From Populus alba (taxonomy: Eukaryota > Streptophyta > Magnoliopsida > Malpighiales > Salicaceae): a DNA stretch of 64,000 nucleotides. Within the stretch, counting starts at the first letter, position 1. Each line of letters starts with the position of its first letter. Under the pieces are notes generated by a model that worked only from the letters and a program-made list of their open reading frames with translations, did not search any database and had not been told where the DNA came from. A program made the position numbers and the translations under genes. Location of the stretch: contig NC_133293.1 of the NCBI RefSeq assembly GCF_005239225.2, positions 558,001 to 622,000 on the forward strand, read 5' to 3'. This document shows, in pieces, positions 23,554 through 35,234 of this stretch.

Positions 23554-26500
23554 CTGCATGTGATTACAGGCGGAAAGCAATTGGTTAAGATCATTAGGCA
23601 GGGAAAGATTAGTGAAGAAGTATCATACCTGGTGTGTATAAGATCACTTGGCACACAAGAAAAGACATCCTGATAGATCGTGGTATTTGTCTGTCAAATG
23701 AGAATCACCGATACATGATGTTAGTTTGTAGACCAAATTCGAGGCAAATGCAAAAGCCCATTGGGAAAAACCTCGGGCAAAAGATGCATTGTTTATGCTG
23801 TTTAGCATATACAATATATAGAATATTCATACCACTTGTATTTGGTTGATAAAAAAAAGCAGCCAGATTATTTTGGAGCAAATTAAAGTTTTTATGCAGT
23901 AGAATATGCGCTATAACTTCATAACCATGCTCTTTTCTTTGCCTGGAACCTTTCAGGATGACACCCATGCCAAAAACATACCACACTCTTCCACTGAAGT
24001 TTAAAAATCGACCAAGAAAAGAGGGGGCCAGGGTAAGAGGTTCGACAGAGGTCATAGCTTAGTAAAAATTGTAATATATTGGAAACGGCATGTCTAACAA
24101 CAATTCCAATGAGTATATAATAAGATTAAGGGAACAAACACGAGAAGCAAACAGTGACAGTAATTTAGCCATTCAAAGCGCTCCATATATATCAGCAGAT
24201 GTAGGAAGCACTTTTTAATGTGAACACAGCCTCTTAACATGTTGATATGTCAGCTGCAAAGAAAATCTATGTAGAAAAAGAATTTTCCTTATTAGCTTTT
24301 GTTTAAGAAATTAGAAACTTCATATGACAATGCCTAGTAACTCACACCCTATTAATGCAAGCTTTTGAACTCTGCCATCAACGCCTATGGGAAGTCCTCC
24401 AGATTCAGCATTTAACATACACAAACAATAAACATTGGATATTTGAATGCAGGAAGAAAATTGTTCCACATTGAATCGAAGTTCGGAAAAAGAAAAAGTG
24501 CTGTATGAAGTAGTCTTCTAAAATAAAATCATTTCTGTTCTCACCTTTGCAGTTGACATCCATCTGTCTTTGTAAGTCGACTCAATTACTGGGTCAATCA
24601 CTTTATGGATCTGAAATTAAGAGAAAAAGAATGTGATGTGTCAGATGGAAAGCAACAGTAATCTATCAGTGATGTGACTTCATAATTGTGGAGCAGTCAA
24701 TATTTACACTAACCTCTTTGGCATGAAGACCAAGGTGTTCAGACCACAATGAAAGGCGGAGACTAAGAGCAAATTTTCCAGCCTTCCAGGGTTTCCCTCC
24801 CATTAATGAATCCACAAATTCCTTGTCTTCGATAAGTACCCCAATCTATTACAAAATTGTACCAAAGAAACAATGTAATAACATTCTTTAATCATTGAAA
24901 GTTTTACAAGCCATATGCTATTCTCATTCCCTTTAACCTGTAATCACTACTCATCATAGATCCAATTTTATCTTTGCAATTTTCCATGTCACAAACAACT
25001 GTATAAAGGCCTGGTTAGAGTTTACTTTGACAGATCATCATTCTTAATTGTATTAGGCACGTGTTATCTTTGAGAATCAAAGTTTCAAACAGAAAACCAT
25101 ATAGGAAAACCTGGAATAGACCGATACCTCAGAATCTCGTGACCCAAGCAAACTCCTGTCATTAATATTAGCTGATCCAATCAAGGTTGCACGGTCATCA
25201 ACTATCATTATTTTACTGTGGACATACACCTGCAGACACAACAAGGATAGATAAGCATTTTGTTCAATACAAAGAAACTCAGTACATAAAATCAATAGAG
25301 ATTGAGGTGATGGGCTATAAACAGCATTTGTCAAAGGCTGGGGAGAGAACTAATAGACGAAGTAATAAACAGCATGAGATCTATGCATACCTGACTGGTG
25401 ACCACAGGACCACCATTAAAAAGTTGGCCATAAGCTCTAAGGCCATAGAAAGAAATATAATCATGAGTTTTCGGACCAAGAAGATCATATAAGTTGTGCA
25501 ATACTGAATTTTGTCCTCTGCAAATAGTTCGATATTGCCAATGCATTATGGCTCTGACAGATGCTGCACCACCATCATCTACACCACCCTGTGAGACTAA
25601 AACTTGAGCCAACAAAGAGGAGAAAAAAAAAGGGAACATCCAAGTTTCAAATTTCAAGTAATGAACAAAGAATTAGAACCTGGAATCCTGGAAGCAGAGG
25701 TATGACAATAATAACCCTGAAACACTTCTTATCATTAAATGCTCGCATAATACGCCGATACAATGCTTCTAACACACGATTCTGTATAATGTCATCTCCT
25801 GAAAGACCTGATATGAAAAATTGATTCTGGGAAACCCAGCAATGCAGAAAAAGCCAGGCAAAACAAATAGCTTCAGACTTTTACAATCAGCCTTAACATC
25901 AAAATATGAAACTTCCATGCTGATTAGAAAGAAAGCAAAAATAAAGAGCATCTACAGTTGATGAAATAAAATCTTTTACTCATGCACAAAACCATCTTTT
26001 AACCAAATTATTAAAAGCTTGAAGTAAATCATTCTTGATGCCTTAGACAAAATTAAAAACTCTTTACAATCATTCAAAAACCACTTCCTTGATTGCCCCT
26101 CCAAGCTATTCTTCTGTACAAAGATTCTTTCGTTTTCTCCCTAAGCAGCAATCACTTCATAGCTTCCAAAAATCAATAAACTTCCCCTCAGTCAACCTCT
26201 AAAACTGACTGAATTCACTTCCTAAAAACCACTCATTATGCCACAGTATACAGTCTCTACTTTTCCTTTTCTTAGCCTTCCCAGGGCCCAGGCTGATATT
26301 AGTGATATCTTTCAGGATGCAGTCTTAGTAAATGTGAATGAGCAAGTTCATAGAGTAAGATAAGAGTATCTAAAATCAATTCCTGACTCTGACATAAACA
26401 AATAAAACTGGAATCGAGTGCCTTGGCCATAGCTTAGATGGTGAAGGGTGCTACACACAGATGGGTAGTTCAATGATGGGATAGTCCCTGTGCAACCACC

Positions 26501-29500
26501 AACCCTCCACACTACCGGATAAAGCCTGAACACTTATATTTAGGTCTGATAAAAGTTTCTTATTGCAATTTTTCCCTCTCTAAAAACCATTTCTTTAAAT
26601 ACTTGCTGCACCATTAGCATCGTGTAAAGCCTTGTCATTTCATGCCTTGAACCAAATTCATGCTGCTCTTCCTTGCCAGTGATGCGAGGGAGACAGAGAC
26701 TGAGCCAATATGACTTAAAAAACTCACTAGGAGTCAATACAATCATGAGTGGAAAAAAACTGCAGAAAAGCTCAAATTGAGTGTTTCAAAATATATTCCC
26801 ACCGAGGAAACTATTTTAATTGAGGTGGATATGCTTGTCCTTAAGTTACTTGTTCAAAAGACAGTTGGTTCCATTCACAGAAGGATACAATAAATAGTGT
26901 GTAACGGTTTATACCTCGATGTAGACAAAGTTCTCCGCTTTCTCGATAAGAGAACAATAAGCACAGTGAATGCTCTCTTCAATTTGGCTTGTTCCAGCAG
27001 ACCACTGACTCACACTCCTTATGACCTGGAAAATGAAAGAAATCATTGATGACAGAGGATACAGATTAAGTTTTATAGATGATTTATAAACATAACAAGT
27101 ACTGAATAATCATAGCAACGTTAATGGAAAAAAAAAAAAAATCAATTGTGCTGCCTTGTAGAATGTGAAATTGTCACAAATAGAAACATGAAACAAGGCT
27201 GACACCATTTCAGATTTTCACGGTTCTTCCCTTTTTTTTTCAATAAATGGACAGACCCTTCAGTTCCTCTAAAATTGCTTTGAATTAAGTAAATTAAAAA
27301 TTTGAACAAAACACTCTCTAGAGCTAACCGAAAGACGTGCAATGCTCAATCTTCACATGGATCATGAAAAGGTAAGAAATCCAGGCAAACCATGTTAAAT
27401 ATGATCTCCTGTTGGCATGGAGGACTGAGATAATCGGAAGACTCAAGGTGGGTTTCTTACACTTGATTACAAATATAAGAATTGCATAATATATCATGAG
27501 CAGTAACCCACCTGACAATGACAAGAGACACGAGAACCAACTTGCCCACTTTCATCCACAGAACCAATCTGATCAACCCTTTCTTGTGATTCCCACCATT
27601 CCAAGTCATCAGAAGTTTTGGTGCCAGGCTCCGCTGCTAAATCTGGAGACACTTTCACATTAAGATTCAAGGAATCGTGGTCATCAACAAAGCTTGTCAT
27701 TGGCATGTCTGGAACAACTGGTTCAATTTTGGATTTCCGGAAACCATGTGAGTGGCTTCTGCCAGGGGTAGACTCCAGCCCATTTCGTTTTGGGCCTACA
27801 CCAGAGCCATCAGACCCATCAGCTTCCTGAGGCAAAAGAAGAGGGATGTCTTGTAAAGATGAACTAGAGGAAAACGAGTCCTGCCTTTTAATGCCTTTTG
27901 CATTATCTTCAATATCTTTTCTTTCAACTTCCTTCTCTTTGTTTTGCCCCATATAGTGTGGGATAACCATGTGCTGCTGGGGCATAAGTAGAGGAATTGC
28001 TTCCTCATATGGAGCTTTATTTCTCTGGAAAAAAGAAAAAGGCGTATTCATGTTAAAATTAAAAGCTTTCCCCAACCTGCATCACAATCACCATACTAAT
28101 TGGTGCTAAACTTTTGACCTTGGCATAGTTCCAACGCTGGACAAAGTGCCTAGCTACATCACGACAAGGTGGTCCCCAAAGAGCACAATGGACATCATGC
28201 CAAGGCATTCGAGGATATTTGCCACGATCCAATTCATCTTTCATCGCATCTTCCCATGAATTTGGTTCAGATTCCCTGGAAGATGAAGTAAAAATTCATT
28301 TCATAAATCCAGCAAATGCAAATTCTGCTTCAAAACAGGTTATTGCAGACTGTTGTAAGATTCCCTCTACTTCAAGAACATAGCATGAACACATTAAGTG
28401 GTTATCTATGATTAGCATTTGTTTGTTTATTAAATTCCAGTAATTATATTTGACTGAGCATTGCGTTTGTGTATGTTAAATTCCAGTGACTTCATTGTGT
28501 CAACTTGAAAAATCTTGTAACTACATTTTACAGGATATAATCAGTTAATCAAGCAGCAGAAACCACTGAAACAGCGACACCAGATACAAGATGAGATAAA
28601 GAAAATGACCAAAGTAATGAATCATTTATGTAATTATCAATCTCTCAGAATATGTTCATTTAACATTCTAAGAAATCACATTAGAGTAGAGAAAAACAAA
28701 TTATTTACCTAGGGTTATAATAATCCTTTCCTGGCCATTCTTGAGGAGGGCAGTCGCCCACTCTATGTTCACATGTGTCATAGCGGCCAAAGCACAGGTC
28801 CAGTCCTCCAATAAAGCAAACCTGGTGATCCACAATGACAAGCTTTTCATGGTGGGACCTAAACATAACCAAAATATATATCAGAAATTGAAAGGCCCAT
28901 CCTGATGAAGATAACTCAAAATTTACTTCTGCCCAACACTCTTAAAGCTTGTCCAATAATGCATACCAAAGGTAAACACCTGTTGAAAAGTGGTCAGGAG
29001 ACCGCAGTACCCTCACATTCTCATGAATACTAAGAAGCTTTCTCTTGCTATACACACTATTTATTTTCAGAGCAAGAGCCACCTCTTTATAGAGAAGAAT
29101 ATATATCTGCAGTGAAAAATTTAGATTACACCACCAGTCATGCATATAAAACCAAAGCAGGTTGAAAGAAATCCTGCAAAGAAATCTTGATAAAACTCCA
29201 TGTCACATACCATTTAAGGGCTTTCCATAGATTTTTATAACTTTATTTTGACTTGTAAATATACCTCAAGGTTCCTCGGTGCCTAAATTATATTGGGCAA
29301 TTGCACCATTTAACCGGAAAAAACATATGCATGTGGGAAAGAAATGTAGTGGAATGCAATGCTTGCAGAAGCTTTCTATATATACTACAAAAGTTCATGC
29401 CCCTATTTCCATATAAGATAAGGCATCTAGAGAACATTTGTGCCCATAAAAAAGACTCATGGCCTATCCTCAATTTATCACCTTTAGTCATGCTTTAGAA

Positions 29501-32500
29501 AGAAAAAAAAAAATACAGCTTCAAAAGTTTAGTGCATATTATATTATAATTATTAATAAAACTAAATATCAAATCAAATGTAACAAGTAAGAAAGCATCA
29601 AAGCTGGAAAGAACAATAAACAAGCAATTTGCACCTGAATCCCTTGTTTAGCTTTGATTTCCAGCAAAGAATCAAGTCTAGAAGAGGCATGATCACGAAA
29701 AGGACGCCTTAGATAAAGTTCTGGGCACAGCCACCACCCACAAATAAATATCTGCAGAGAATTTACATCAATCCAAAAGATACTGTATAAATTAAATCTC
29801 AGAATAAATAACAATGAGGAGAGCTGATTCAATGCACTGGAGCTGACCTCAGATTTAGCATCCTCAATTGATGAAGCAATCGCATCAAAAGCTGCCCTAC
29901 CATCTATAAACCATTGAGCCTGACTACCATCATCAGACAAACCCCTAGGAGGAGCAAAAGAGCCAAAGCGATGAGGATGACACCAACCCTCAGGAGGCCG
30001 AAGTCCAGCATCATTAATTGCAGCAACCCAATCTTTAACTCTGGCACCACTTTTAGATCTCAAGTCTATGCTTCTGTTTCCACATGTGACCTTTGAAGTT
30101 TCCAATCATCTGTTAGTGAGTGCAATTATCTGATACAATTTCCTCATCACTAGATCATTAATAAACTTACAGTAATGAAGAGGAAAACCCATCACAAATT
30201 GAATATATACCACCTAATAACCTGTTGTATCTAAAGGCATCTAGCATGAATTCCCTCTATATTTCTTTGTTTGGTTGTTTACTACACATTTCCTAAAAAT
30301 ACAACCAACGTAATCAGTCAGACTCTGACATGCAGGGAAGGATCATATCACTTTTGAAAATGTAATGGCTATCATCTAGTTTGCCTTGCCATCAACAACC
30401 AGCAATATGCTCATAGCTTCTCAGATTACAATGTGCTTGTGTGCGTTTGCATGTGTAACTGATCCTTAATCAAGAAAAGCAGCTGACACCAAATCCAGGA
30501 TATACCATCATCAGCAAAGTATTGGGATAGGGCTAGTACAAACTAACATCATCAAATTTTAAGATGACTCAAGGTCAAATTGATTGCTTGTACAAAAGCA
30601 CAATAATGAAAATCCCACAGAAGAAATAAACTGCACACTGCTTACCTTAAAACTGTGCCGCAAGGGATTCCTCTCCTTTATTTCTGCTGCTAATGACACT
30701 CGGCCTTCACCACTTCCATCTGAAGTAGGTAATACATCAAAAACAATTATATCCAAAGGTTTGGTAGCAAAAGGATCCGCCAGAAGTGCCAAGAATCCTG
30801 GTTTCAAAACAGCCCACGCCTACAGAAAATCATAAAACATGGACAATGTTGTGTGATTCCTCTTGTTGTGAAACCTACAGAAAGTTAGAGCAGTCTATTG
30901 TTGATGTACTATCAAGAAGACCCCAACTAAACCACAAAAGTTGGCATGCATCACCAGGCTAAATCATTGCTGAACTAATCTTTTCTCTTGCCACTACTAG
31001 TAATTTCCCTCTTGCAGCTTTATTACAACAAATCATATGCTCTATCTAAATTTTTCCAACAATTATCAAAGTTGAACTACAGCAGCAAGATCCAATAAAT
31101 GAATTGTAATTTTGTGAATGCTGAATCTTAAAGGAATAAGATTCATAAAGTATAATACATGAGAGACGTAATGCATCATGTTCAGTGCGGGCAAAATGAA
31201 TTAAGGTTATCAAGTTATCTATCAAGCTTTTAGATAACTCAGCAGAATGAAGTAGAAGGATCAGTCGTTTCACCCTGTCTTGTTCAGCAAAGTATTGGGA
31301 CATGATCATAATTTTTTTATTAGTCATTTCTGCATATATTAACTGGCATATGTGGCACCCATATTACATTGGAGCTCCATGATGCATGCCCATGCATATA
31401 GAAAGTGTGCTTTTATACCAGCCTTCATATTTACCCAACAAACTTGACTTTCTTTTTTAAGAATTTCCTAATCAGGATATAGACCAAAAGTAATTCCAAA
31501 CTGTACAAGACAAGAAAGGAGAAAACAAGGAAGTAATTACACAAATGCATATGCTTGTGCAAACATTCATTTGCAGTGATAGGAGGTCTCATTTATATGT
31601 TCTCAGAAGAAGATTCAGTGTTAAATACTCAAAATATCATTCAACAATGTCAATAAAACCAAATGCAATGATGAACCGTACACAGAAACCCTTCATTGTT
31701 GCACAACGGTGCACATACACAAAAATGACAAACGCATCTTCAAATCAAAGCCAGGTACAGACCTAGTCTAGGGGCAAGATTGCATTACCTTCTGCCAGTT
31801 GTCATTACAGCAACTAAAGCAACAGCAAGCACATTTCCTGGAATCATCATTCTTCACTATTTGTGGTAGATGCTTCACCATAACATATTCTTCTTTCAGC
31901 TTAGGGCCATATTCTGGTAAAAAGGACAATTTCGAGACCTCCAAAAACTTGCAAACCTACAACAGAAATTGTCTATTGTGAAATGCATCCCAATTAGCCA
32001 TCAAGAAGCAGTAAAAATTAAAAGAGAGAGAATATTTAAAATTTCAAAACATTAGGTGTTAAAAACCCAAGACTTTGGAATTATGGGTTGAACTGGAAGC
32101 ACCAGTAGTTCAAATTCTCTATTATAGGTTCACACGGTTCATCATCACACCACAAAAACAGAGCAAGTTCCTGACTGCATAGATATCAATTGATTTGAGT
32201 GTAATGGTGTTTCTAAAGGTTGTACAGATGAATGGCAGCCTGACAATTCAAATTATGCGTCACATAGAAATGAACTATAGGCTTGCTGATTAGGGCATAC
32301 ATTGAGCAAGTATGAAAATTGATGCTTCGATGAGATGCCTGGTGCATTGTGTTAGGCTCAAACTACTTGTAACCAATTTAAAAACAGTTGGGAGCTTAAT
32401 TGATCATTGTCAGATGATAGAATAATAAAAAAGTCCTCAAGTGACATGCAAGAGGAAAAAAGAAAGTTGCCTTCAATGTTTTTTCAGAAGTTTCCACATC

Positions 32501-34058
32501 TGATATATGTACACACACACACATGCATATATGTATCTAAGCATGAGAGACAAAGAAGAGGGCATGTAGGCACTAAGGTGAATATGCCGAGCAGGCCCTT
32601 GCTTTGGAGTTCGAAGTAATGGTAGCTAGTAGAGATGCTGGATTTATCTATCTAAAATTTACATTTTTCTGCAGTCATCACCATATGAAAATTAATCCAT
32701 GTTATTCACTTTGTTAATTTGAAATAAAGTTTTCACTGACCGCAAACAAATCATGGATATGTATTCCGAATAACACCAGCAACAAAATAAGACAGGTGCC
32801 ACAAACTTTTTTAAAAATATTAGAGTCCAAACATACCTCTCGGGAGTTAACAATATCCATGTTCCCTAAAAAGTGATTTAAATATTGTTGCATTGCAACC
32901 TTTGCTTCGTCTGACATTGAATGCTGCTTTCCCAATGCTGGACGAATAACTGGTAAAGCAGCACTTGATGGAACATCTCTGAACAGAAAAATCACCTGTA
33001 AGAACTATGAGAATTACTGTAGACAAGGACATAATTCATGTTTAATAATTATAAAAAGGTGTAGGTTGTAACCTGTTTTTGGCAATTTCATCATGATGCA
33101 ATGGAACAGTCTCATCATCAGCATCATCATCATCTTGCACCATGGGCGTATGTTCTCCTATTCCTAGATTTTGAAGCCATTCTTTAACCTTTAATATAAT
33201 TTTTCAATGAAAACCACATCAAAACCACACCTTCGCATATAAAGTCATATTAACAACATAACAATCTCAAAGCATTCAGTTATACAAAAACTAAACCAAT
33301 GTGATCCACCACACACAGAGACACACCTGTTCTTGCTTCTCCTGAATTTCCTCGAAAAACAATCGTTTCTTCAATGCAAAATGTAAATAAAACACTTGAG
33401 CCGCTTTCTTCAACAGTGTCCACTTGAACTAAACTCACCAAAATAAAATTACACGTTAAGAATCTTACATTTATACGCCCCTACTAATTCCAGAAAAAGA
33501 AAAAAAAAAAACTCGTACTTAAATAATTCTCCACAAATTAGAGGAGCCAATAATAATTAAATATTCTCCGCAAATTAGAGGATTCAATAATATATTTAAA
33601 TATGTAATATATGTTAGGTTAATAGAATCTAAGCTTCAAATTTTACTTTTCAACTAGCTTTTATGATCATCCAAACACGGCCTAACATTCAAATTCAAAT
33701 TCAAATTGAATATTCAAAATTCAGAAACCTAAAAAACAAAATCGAGTCAAAATTTAGTTAACCGATCGCGTATCTGTACCTGTTTGTATTGAACTTCGAT
33801 AGTGTAAGATAATTGAACAGGACTAATATCGCTGAGGTCGGGTCTAGAAACGGAAACGATTGTGCCTTTCGGTAATTCATCAAAAATCCGACAGGATTCC
33901 GGTGTCGAACCTTGACGGAAAGAGAAGAAGGACGATATTATTGATGATGATTGTGGTTGTAACGGCGTTGATGGCTCTGATTGCATTTTTACGTATCGGG
34001 GACCACCACCACCACCTCCGACACTTCCACCTCCAATTAATTGCTCTGATGATGCCAT
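23307..34058 (-). CDS. PLDP1: phospholipase D zeta (PX-PH-type PLD), 20 coding exons, one frameshifted
   Basis: Hydrolyses membrane phospholipids to phosphatidic acid; plant zeta-type PLDs carry PX and PH domains for phosphoinositide membranes instead of a C2 domain. Exons (gene order): 34058-33780, 33428-33327, 33188-33073, 32978-32837, 31956-31789, 30819-30646, 30090-29848, 29751-29635, 29106-28967, 28858-28709, 28275-28119, 28024-27512, 27025-26914, 25826-25680, 25588-25391, 25229-25128, 24845-24714, 24610-24545, 23690-23629, 23553-23307. All introns are GT-AG. Without one extra base in exon 13 they give 1121 residues, close to the roughly 1100 of Arabidopsis PLD zeta 1. PX lies in about residues 45-210, PH in about 215-370; HKD motifs are HEKLVIVD (497-504) and HSKIMIVD (923-930). 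The protein ends SQVFY. The zeta 1 rather than zeta 2 assignment rests on length and N-terminus only. Confidence 0.92.
25128..25229 (-). CDS. PLDP1: PLD zeta exon 16 with second HKD motif
   Basis: Thirty-four codons read [20 protein letters not shown], then [15 protein letters not shown]923, K925 and D930 are the second catalytic HKD set, followed by the family's GSANINDRS. The exon itself is intact; whether it is translated depends on the exon 13 frame. Confidence 0.93.
26914..27025 (-). CDS. PLDP1: PLD zeta exon 13, carries a 1-base insertion
   Basis: The exon is 112 bases, while the phases of exons 12 and 14 require a multiple of three. The frame is right through [12 protein letters not shown] and CAYCSLIEK. 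Then AAAA (plus-strand TTTT, 26938-26941) stands where three A are needed to continue with AENFVYIE, the conserved family sequence. As written, the frame shifts and reaches a TGA in exon 14 after about 815 residues, before the second HKD motif. It is either a real mutation or an assembly error in a homopolymer. Confidence 0.85.
27512..28024 (-). CDS. PLDP1: PLD zeta exon 12, long variable linker between the catalytic halves
   Basis: This is the largest exon, 171 codons, open throughout. It starts [20 protein letters not shown] and is then low in conservation: charged, serine-rich ([17 protein letters not shown]), and ends [14 protein letters not shown] at a GT donor. It is the linker typical of zeta-type PLDs between the two HKD halves. 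Confidence 0.9.
28709..28858 (-). CDS. PLDP1: PLD zeta exon 10 with first HKD motif
   Basis: Completing a split tryptophan codon, the exon reads [20 protein letters not shown] and continues to DYYNP. H497, K499 and D504 form the first HxKxxxxD catalytic motif, followed by the usual GGLDLC.GR.D segment. The catalytic residues are intact here. Confidence 0.93.
33780..34058 (-). CDS. PLDP1: PLD zeta exon 1, start of protein
   Basis: The exon is exactly 93 codons. It opens [11 protein letters not shown], passes a glycine-rich and serine-rich stretch, and enters the PX region with [18 protein letters not shown] and [11 protein letters not shown], ending at a GT donor. This ATG is chosen because it starts with the MAS-type N-terminus known in the family and the upstream minus-strand sequence is stop-rich. 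Confidence 0.9.
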
Positions 34059-34300
34059 TGATTTTGACTTAATTTAAATTAGTAATTTTTCTCATATAAA
34101 AAAATGAGAACTGGCGACTTTTCTTTTTTTGGTTTAGATCTGAGTTAAATTTTCTTGTTGAGAGAAAGGGAGAGGCGGTAGAAAGCTTGGAATGGTTGGT
34201 TTGGGGTTTAAATAAGTGAGAGAGGGCCATCGAGATTCGCGAACCCACGTGGTCAGATCTGGAGGCGTTCAAAAGGTGGGTTTTTTTGGGAAATGTGGGT
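34059..34300 (-). promoter_or_regulatory. 5' leader and probable core promoter of the PLD gene
   Basis: On the minus strand TTATTTAAA (near 34205-34215) lies about 150 bases before the ATG, within CT-rich DNA (CCTCTCTCACTTATTT), as in many plant promoters. The transcript start is not visible in sequence. An intron in the leader cannot be ruled out. Confidence 0.35.
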
Positions 34301-34972
34301 TAACGGATTGTCCGAACAAGAACAGATGGCTCTTCTTGCACTTTATGAAGAAGCATATATAAATGCTATTATTTTGTTACGTGTTGAAACTTGGAAGCTG
34401 GGAGAAAAATTCGCTGGCAAATCGGTACCGACATGGCATGTTAGAATATTTTTGGTAATGCGGTGTGACAAGATTTAAAAATAAAAAATAAAAAAAATTA
34501 TTTTAAATTATTTTAATATTCTGAAATTAAAAATAAATCTTAAAAAAAAAATATTATTTTAAACATATTTTCAGATGAAAAAAAAATAAACTACTATAAT
34601 AATAATAAACACTATTTTAACTATTGGTGAAAATAAACTAGTACATTAGGAATTTAAGTTAATTTTTAAGAAATATGATTGTGTTATGAATATGTTTTTA
34701 TATATAAATTTTTAAAAGGGAATTTATATCTAGTCTTGCTTCTTTTTTTTTTTAATTTATCTTTATGATTTGAAAAATTACATCTTTATATATTTGATTA
34801 ACTCAAGAATTAAAATAATAAAAAAAAAAAAATTTCTTCCACCTGATATGCAGTGGCGTAAATGAGAATAAGGACAACATTACCACCTGCAAATATATCT
34901 AAGAAGATATATTCTGCTTCCCCAACTGAAACACGGCTGAATCCTCGCCTGCAAGTGGCGGAGGGGCAGAGG
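34301..34972. other. intergenic DNA with AT-rich repeat remnant
   Basis: 34440-34640 is very A/T-rich and resembles the dispersed repeat also seen at 38270, 46850, 47110, 47740 and 62290. No gene is supported before the carbamoyl-phosphate synthase fragment. Confidence 0.45.
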
Positions 34973-35234
34973 TACCACCCAATTCCTGGCCAGGCAACTC
35001 ATGGCCTGTACAAATTCTAAACACAGGAACCCTAGCCAACAATTCCTTGACTGTTACAGCAGCACAGGGAACGGCGTAAGGATCTCCAGGTCCATTGCTG
35101 AAAAGAATTCCGTCTGGTTTCATCTTTAGAGTTTCTGATGGTGGCCGATTTGAAGGCACCACAGTGATTTTACAGCCATATGATGCTACGCGTCTGAGTA
35201 AATCATGCTTGATCCCAAAATCATATACATTGAC
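34973..35234 (-). pseudogene. CARA: carbamoyl-phosphate synthase small subunit, single-exon fragment
   Basis: On the minus strand one exon-sized block reads VNVYDFGIKHDLLRRVASYG, then CKITVVPSNRPPSETLKM, KPDGILFSNGPGDP, VKELLARVPVFRICTGHE and LPGQELGG. This is the glutaminase domain of CarA, which makes ammonia from glutamine for arginine and pyrimidine synthesis. The nucleophile cysteine is present but its context is RICTGHEL instead of GICMGHQL, and everything after LGG, including the catalytic His and Glu, is absent. An AG acceptor and intron-like T-rich DNA precede the block, so it arose from genomic DNA, not from a spliced RNA. The rest of the gene is not in the window. Confidence 0.85.

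Noticed and set aside
27618..27830. Plus-strand frame over PLD exon 12
   Set aside because: It is the antisense shadow of a well-supported exon.
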